Positions 57,792 through 64,000 of a stretch of 64,000 nt of DNA are shown here, one piece after another. The stretch lies in the NCBI RefSeq assembly GCF_002939705.1, contig NZ_MDCB01000002.1:1-64000 (forward strand), given 5' to 3'. The notes beneath the pieces were generated by a model. It did not search any database. It was given only the letters and a program-made list of their open reading frames with translations, and was not told where the DNA came from. The stretch is from Xanthomonas albilineans (GTDB lineage: Bacteria; Pseudomonadota; Gammaproteobacteria; Xanthomonadales; Xanthomonadaceae). The stretch's first letter is position 1. Each line of letters begins with the position of its first letter. The position numbers and the translations under genes were made by a program.

Positions 57792-58223
57792 ATGAAGATC
57801 ACGGCTTCCGACGAACGCCTGCTGTCGCTTCTGCGCGAGGATGCGCGCGCATCCACCGCGCAGATCGCGCGTCGGCTCGGCGTGTCGCGCACCACGGTGC
57901 AGAGCCGGATCGAGCGCCTGGAGCGCGAGGGGGTGATTTGCGGCTATGCCGTACGCACCCGCGACGACTACGAACAGGGTTCTATCCGCGCGCATATCCT
58001 CATCACCGTGTCGCCGAAGAAAATGATCTCGGTAGTCAAGGCCTTGCGCGAGATCGATGCGCTACGGGTATTGCATTCGGTCAGTGGTTCCTACGATCTG
58101 ATCGCGCTGGCCGTGGTGCCGGGGGTCAACGACATGGACGCGTTGACCGACCGCATCGGCGCGCTGGATGGGGTGGAGCGCACTACCTCATCGATCATCC
58201 TGGCGACCAAGTTCGAGCGTTGA
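57792..58223 (+). CDS. Lrp/AsnC-family transcriptional regulator
   Basis: The 143-residue protein has an N-terminal helix-turn-helix (residues about 5-55, ARASTAQIARRLGVSRTTVQ) and a C-terminal ligand-binding RAM domain with LHSVSGSYDLIALAVV. Such regulators bind palindromic sites and respond to amino acids. A perfect palindrome lies just upstream, and an aminotransferase gene is divergent, so it most likely controls both. Confidence 0.93.
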   Translation: MKITASDERLLSLLREDARASTAQIARRLGVSRTTVQSRIERLEREGVICGYAVRTRDDYEQGSIRAHILITVSPKKMISVVKALREIDALRVLHSVSGSYDLIALAVVPGVNDMDALTDRIGALDGVERTTSSIILATKFER

Positions 58224-58303
58224 GTGGGGGTGGCTGGCGCTGCGGTTGCGGTTAAAACCGCTCCGGTGCGGGAGCGGTGCCCAGCGGGGATGGCGTTGCC
58301 GGC

Positions 58304-58309
58304 TACAAT
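58304..58309 (+). promoter_or_regulatory. -10-like element upstream of queA
   Basis: TACAAT lies 31 bp before the TTG start of queA. No good -35 hexamer is seen at 17 bp. It argues against a start at the ATG 58277, which would precede it. Confidence 0.35.
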
Positions 58310-58339
58310 GCCCGGCCCTGGTTCTGCGATCCGCCGGCC

Positions 58340-60596
<2,257 letters not shown>

Positions 60597-60754
60597 TCGG
60601 TCACGCTTTTCGTCGCGCGCGCGTTGCCAGGGGGAATGCTGCTTTGCGGCGTTTGGTCATCTGGGACGCCGCGTTTCTGCGGAACTGCATTCACCGTTGT
60701 GCCGGGGTAGGGAAGGCGCTGGTGGCGGTTTGGGAGAGTGAAGGCAGATCGTGG

Positions 60755-60760
60755 CATAAT
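60755..60760 (+). promoter_or_regulatory. -10-like element upstream of yajC
   Basis: CATAAT in the 245-bp gap between tgt and yajC, about 80 bp before the yajC ATG, may be a -10 box for the yajC-secDF genes. No clear -35 is seen, so the call is weak. Confidence 0.3.
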
Positions 60761-60841
60761 CGGCGGCTGCTTGCTGCTTCCCGGCAAATCAGTGGCCCGT
60801 CCCCCAGGGCGCGGGCTGCACGAACCCATAGGACATACCCG

Positions 60842-61186
60842 ATGAATCCGCTCGATTTCCTGATTCCCGTCGCCCAGGCACAGACCGCTGGCGGCACTGC
60901 TTCGGCCGGTGGTGGCCTGCAGATGTTCCTCTTGCCCGTCATCCTGATCGCGGTGATGTACTTCGCGATGATCCGCCCGCAGATGAAGAAGCAAAAGGAG
61001 CACAAGTCGATGCTGGACAAGCTTGGTCGCGGGGACGAGGTCATCACTTCCGGCGGCGTGGCCGGCGTGGTCACCGACATCGGCGACAACTTCATCACTG
61101 TGGAAGTTGCCGAAAACGTGCGCATCCGTGTGCAGAAAGGCGCCATCGGCAACGTGCTGCCGAAGGGCACGCTGAAGTCCGCCTGA
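60842..61186 (+). CDS. yajC: Preprotein translocase accessory subunit YajC
   Basis: The 114-residue inner-membrane protein has one transmembrane helix (MFLLPVILIAVMYFAMI) followed by RPQMKKQKEHK and a C-terminal domain with LGRGDEVITSGGVAGVV. It associates with SecD and SecF, encoded next. Confidence 0.95.
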   Translation: MNPLDFLIPVAQAQTAGGTASAGGGLQMFLLPVILIAVMYFAMIRPQMKKQKEHKSMLDKLGRGDEVITSGGVAGVVTDIGDNFITVEVAENVRIRVQKGAIGNVLPKGTLKSA

Positions 61187-61242
61187 TCCATTCCTCCTAC
61201 TGCTAGGCGCGACGCCGGCGTGGCGTCGTGCGGGGTTCCGCA

Positions 61243-63087
61243 ATGCTCGAGTTTCCGCGCTGGAAATATGTCCTCATTCTGATCGTGCTTGGGTTGAGCG
61301 CGTTGTACGCGCTGCCGAACGTGTACCAGAAGGATCCGTCGGTCCAGATCACCGCCAGCCGCGGCGGCAAGCTCGACGATGCCCTGCGCGAACGGGTCCT
61401 CGCCGACCTCAAGGCGGCCGGGATCACTCCCAAGTCGGTGGCCAACGAAGGCGACAGCCTGATGGTGCGGTTGCCGACCCTGCAGGCGCAGACCCGCGCC
61501 AACGACATCCTGCGCGAGCAGGTGGGCGAAAACTACACGGTGGCGCTGAACCTGGCCTCGACCGTGCCAGGTTGGCTGTCCAAGCTCGGCGGCAAGCCGA
61601 TGGTGTTGGGCCTAGACCTGGTCGGCGGTGTGCATTTCGCGTTGCAGGTGGATCAGAAGGCTGCGCTGGAGAAGCGCCTGGACGCCTTCGCCGAAGACCT
61701 CCGCACCACGTTGCGCGATAACCGCATTCCCTACCGTTCGGTGGAACGTCGGCCAGACAACAGCATCCAGGCCAACCTGGGCGAAGGTGCCGATGCCAGC
61801 GCCACACGCGCCCTTCTGGCCAAGGCGCAGCCAACGTTGAGCTACGCCGTGTCCGGGCAGACCATCGCGGTGACTGTGCCCGATGCCGAGCTGAAGCAGA
61901 TCGCCGCTGGCGCCATCGAGCAGAACCTGACCACTTTACGCAACCGCGTCAACCAGTTGGGCGTGGCCGAGCCGATCATCCAGCGCCAGGGCGAGGACCG
62001 TATCGTGGTCGAGTTGCCGGGCGTACAGGACACCGCCGAGGCCAAGCGCATGATCGGTGCCACCGCTACCTTGGAGTTCCGTGGCGTGGTCGATGGCAAT
62101 GCCGAGGATGCGGTGCGCTCCGGCAACATCCCGGCCGAGGCCAAAGTCTACTATCGGCGCGACAATGGCGCGCCGGTGCTACTGAACAAGCGTGTGCTGG
62201 TGTCAGGCGATCAAATGGTCAACGCCAGCGTCAGCACCGACCAGAATGGCTTGCCGGCGGTGGCGGTGACGCTCAATAACGTCGCCGGTCAGCGCATGTT
62301 TGATTACACCAGCGCCAACACCGGCAAGCTGATGTCGGTGGTCTACATCGAACGCATTCCGACCGTGACCATGGTCGATGGCAAGGAAGTGCGCAGCGTG
62401 CGGGTCAAGGAAGAGGCATTGGCGCCGACCCGTATCGCTGGTGTGTTCGGCAAGAATTTCCAGACCACTGGCCTGGAGAAGACCGAGGCCGAGAATCTGG
62501 CCAAGTTGCTGCGTGCTGGTTCGCTGGCCGCGCCGATGGACTTCGTCGAGGAATATGTGATCGGCCCCAGCCTGGGCGCCGAGAACGTGGAGCGTGGCAT
62601 CACCGCTGTGGTCTACGCGTTCCTGTTCACCCTGGTGTTCTTCGGCGTGTACTACCGCATGTTCGGTGCGATCACCTCGGTGGCCTTGCTGATGAACCTG
62701 CTGATTGTGGTTTCGGTGATGTCGCTGTTCGGTGCCACCATGACGTTGCCGGGCTTCGCCGGTCTGGCTCTGTCGGTGGGCTTGTCGGTGGACGCCAACG
62801 TGCTGATCAATGAGCGTATCCGCGAAGAGTTGCGTTTGGGCGTGCCGCCCAAGTCGGCGATTGCGTCCGGTTACGAAAAGGCCGGCGGCACCATCCTCGA
62901 CGCCAACCTCACCGGCCTGATCGTCGGCGTGGCGCTGTACGCGTTCGGCACCGGTCCGTTGAAGGGCTTTGCGTTGACCATGATCATCGGCATCTTCGCC
63001 TCGATGTTCACCGCGATCACCGTGTCGCGTGCGCTGGCGGTGCTGATCTACGGCCGTCGCAAGAAGCTCAAGTCCGTGGCGATTTGA
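61243..63087 (+). CDS. secD: Protein translocase subunit SecD
   Basis: The 614-residue RND-type membrane protein drives the late, proton-powered step of Sec export. It starts with a transmembrane helix (KYVLILIVLGLSALYALPNV), has the D1 motif LGLDLVGGVHF and a C-terminal bundle with GLALSVGLSVDANVLINERI and the GTGPLKGFALTMIIGI end. The ATG at 61243 is a standard start for the family. Confidence 0.96.
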   Translation: MLEFPRWKYVLILIVLGLSALYALPNVYQKDPSVQITASRGGKLDDALRERVLADLKAAGITPKSVANEGDSLMVRLPTLQAQTRANDILREQVGENYTVALNLASTVPGWLSKLGGKPMVLGLDLVGGVHFALQVDQKAALEKRLDAFAEDLRTTLRDNRIPYRSVERRPDNSIQANLGEGADASATRALLAKAQPTLSYAVSGQTIAVTVPDAELKQIAAGAIEQNLTTLRNRVNQLGVAEPIIQRQGEDRIVVELPGVQDTAEAKRMIGATATLEFRGVVDGNAEDAVRSGNIPAEAKVYYRRDNGAPVLLNKRVLVSGDQMVNASVSTDQNGLPAVAVTLNNVAGQRMFDYTSANTGKLMSVVYIERIPTVTMVDGKEVRSVRVKEEALAPTRIAGVFGKNFQTTGLEKTEAENLAKLLRAGSLAAPMDFVEEYVIGPSLGAENVERGITAVVYAFLFTLVFFGVYYRMFGAITSVALLMNLLIVVSVMSLFGATMTLPGFAGLALSVGLSVDANVLINERIREELRLGVPPKSAIASGYEKAGGTILDANLTGLIVGVALYAFGTGPLKGFALTMIIGIFASMFTAITVSRALAVLIYGRRKKLKSVAI

Positions 63088-63160
63088 GCCGCGCACGCTA
63101 TCCTTCGCAAGAACCCGCGCCGGCCGGCGCGGGCTCCAAAAAAACGCAGAGCGGCATCCT

Positions 63161-64000
63161 ATGAAAATCTTCCCGCTTCACCTGATCCCGAACGACACCA
63201 AGATCGACTTCATGCGCTGGCGGCACCCGACCTTGGCGCTGATGGTGGTGCTGGCGCTGGCCTCGTTGGGCGTGATCTTCGCCAAGGGCTTCAATTACGC
63301 GTTGGAATTCACCGGCGGCGCGCTGGTGCAGACCAGTTTCCAGAAAACGGTCGATGTGGATCAGGTGCGCGCGCAGTTGGCCAAGGCCGGCTTCGAGAAC
63401 GTGCAGGTGCAGAATGTCGGTAGCGGTAACCAGGTGGTCATCCGCCTGCAGCCGCAGGGCGAACACAATAACGAGGACATCACCAAGAACTTGGCCGAAC
63501 AGGTTCGCAAGGCGGTGACGACGCCGGAGAATCCGGCGACGGTGCAGCCGGGCGAATTCGTCGGGCCGCAGGTCGGCAAGGACCTGGCGTTGAATGGCGT
63601 CTATGCGACGGTGTTCATGCTGATCGGTTTCCTGATCTACATCGCGTTCCGTTTCGAATGGAAATTCGCGGTCGTGGCCAGCATGACCGCGTTGTTCGAT
63701 CTGCTGGTGACCGTTGCGTATGTCTCGGTGACCGGTCGCGAGTTCGATCTCACCGTGCTTGCCGGTCTGTTATCTGTGATGGGTTTTGCGATCAACGACA
63801 TCATCGTGGTGTTCGATCGCGTGCGCGAAAATTTCCGCAGCCTGCGTGTGGAGCCGACCGAGGTGTTGAATCGTTCGATCAATCAGACCCTGTCGCGCAC
63901 GGTGATCACGGCGGTGATGTTCTTCCTGTCGGCGTTGGCGTTGTACTTGTACGGTGGCGCATCGATGCAAGGTTTGGCGCTGACCCACATGATCGGCGCG
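63161..64000 (+). CDS. secF: Protein translocase subunit SecF (3' end outside the window)
   Basis: The first 280 residues are present, beginning MKIFPLHLIPNDTKIDFMRW and including the FTGGALVQ motif, four transmembrane segments, VLAGLLSVMGFAINDIIVVFDRVREN split across TM4 and RTVITAVMFFLSALALYLYG. Family length is about 310-320, so only a short tail is missing. It partners SecD. Confidence 0.95.
   Translation, partial: MKIFPLHLIPNDTKIDFMRWRHPTLALMVVLALASLGVIFAKGFNYALEFTGGALVQTSFQKTVDVDQVRAQLAKAGFENVQVQNVGSGNQVVIRLQPQGEHNNEDITKNLAEQVRKAVTTPENPATVQPGEFVGPQVGKDLALNGVYATVFMLIGFLIYIAFRFEWKFAVVASMTALFDLLVTVAYVSVTGREFDLTVLAGLLSVMGFAINDIIVVFDRVRENFRSLRVEPTEVLNRSINQTLSRTVITAVMFFLSALALYLYGGASMQGLALTHMIGA

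Overview
This is a GC-rich (about 65%), gene-dense chromosomal segment from a gammaproteobacterium of the Xanthomonas type. The evidence is the rsmD-coaD-ferredoxin block, the queA-tgt-yajC-secD-secF block, large TonB-dependent receptors beside secreted glycosidases, tandem S9 dipeptidyl peptidases, and a Gln-rich tail at the left edge resembling a Xanthomonas type IV effector. Species cannot be fixed from sequence reading alone. I saw no tRNA, rRNA or CRISPR array.

Layout. 1-935: the 3' end of one gene and a HAD phosphatase. 1014-12889: a PAS-AraC regulator divergent from a tightly coupled hydroxyproline catabolic operon (epimerase, three-subunit D-hydroxyproline dehydrogenase, deaminase, ketoglutarate-semialdehyde dehydrogenase, M24 Xaa-Pro peptidase), then a DUF885 peptidase and an amino-acid permease. 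12983-42035: a secreted/outer-membrane polymer-utilisation region with two S9 peptidases, three TonB-dependent receptors, a large GH121-like enzyme, GH43, GH127/GH146-type, GH27 and an unclassified Tat-exported six-hairpin glycosidase. 42253-48210: htpG, rsmD, coaD, a lipoprotein, a ferredoxin and ggt. 48405-52816: an operon for a LodA-like cysteine-tryptophylquinone oxidase, its LodB-like flavoprotein and a ferritin-like protein, cut upstream beside an IS30-type remnant. 53345-58223: MBL hydrolase, GH9 glucanase, class III aminotransferase and a divergent Lrp regulator. 58340-64000: queA, tgt, yajC, secD and secF (cut by the window end).

How it fits together. Regions 2 and 3 read as one pathway for plant hydroxyproline-rich glycoproteins (extensins). 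Secreted arabinofuranosidases and an alpha-galactosidase would strip Hyp-arabinosides and Ser-galactose, TonB receptors would import products, S9, M24 and DUF885 peptidases would cut Pro/Hyp peptides, and the catabolic operon would convert hydroxyproline to 2-oxoglutarate. The main new observation is a 41-bp bipartite element, TGCG-N3-TTCCGCA, 17 bp, then CGACAAGACG, at constant spacing upstream of four transcription units in region 3 (16813, 19313, 34311, 38789). A partial match (1824) lies between the AraC gene and the hydroxyproline operon, which suggests one regulon possibly run by that AraC protein.

Other notable points: a 9-G tract that breaks the GH121-like gene; an AT-rich orphan gene lying between the intact 3' end of one S9 gene and a decayed copy of the same 3' end; a carbohydrate-binding-like module shared by two neighbouring glycosidases; and a perfect 21-bp palindrome in front of the lrp-type gene.
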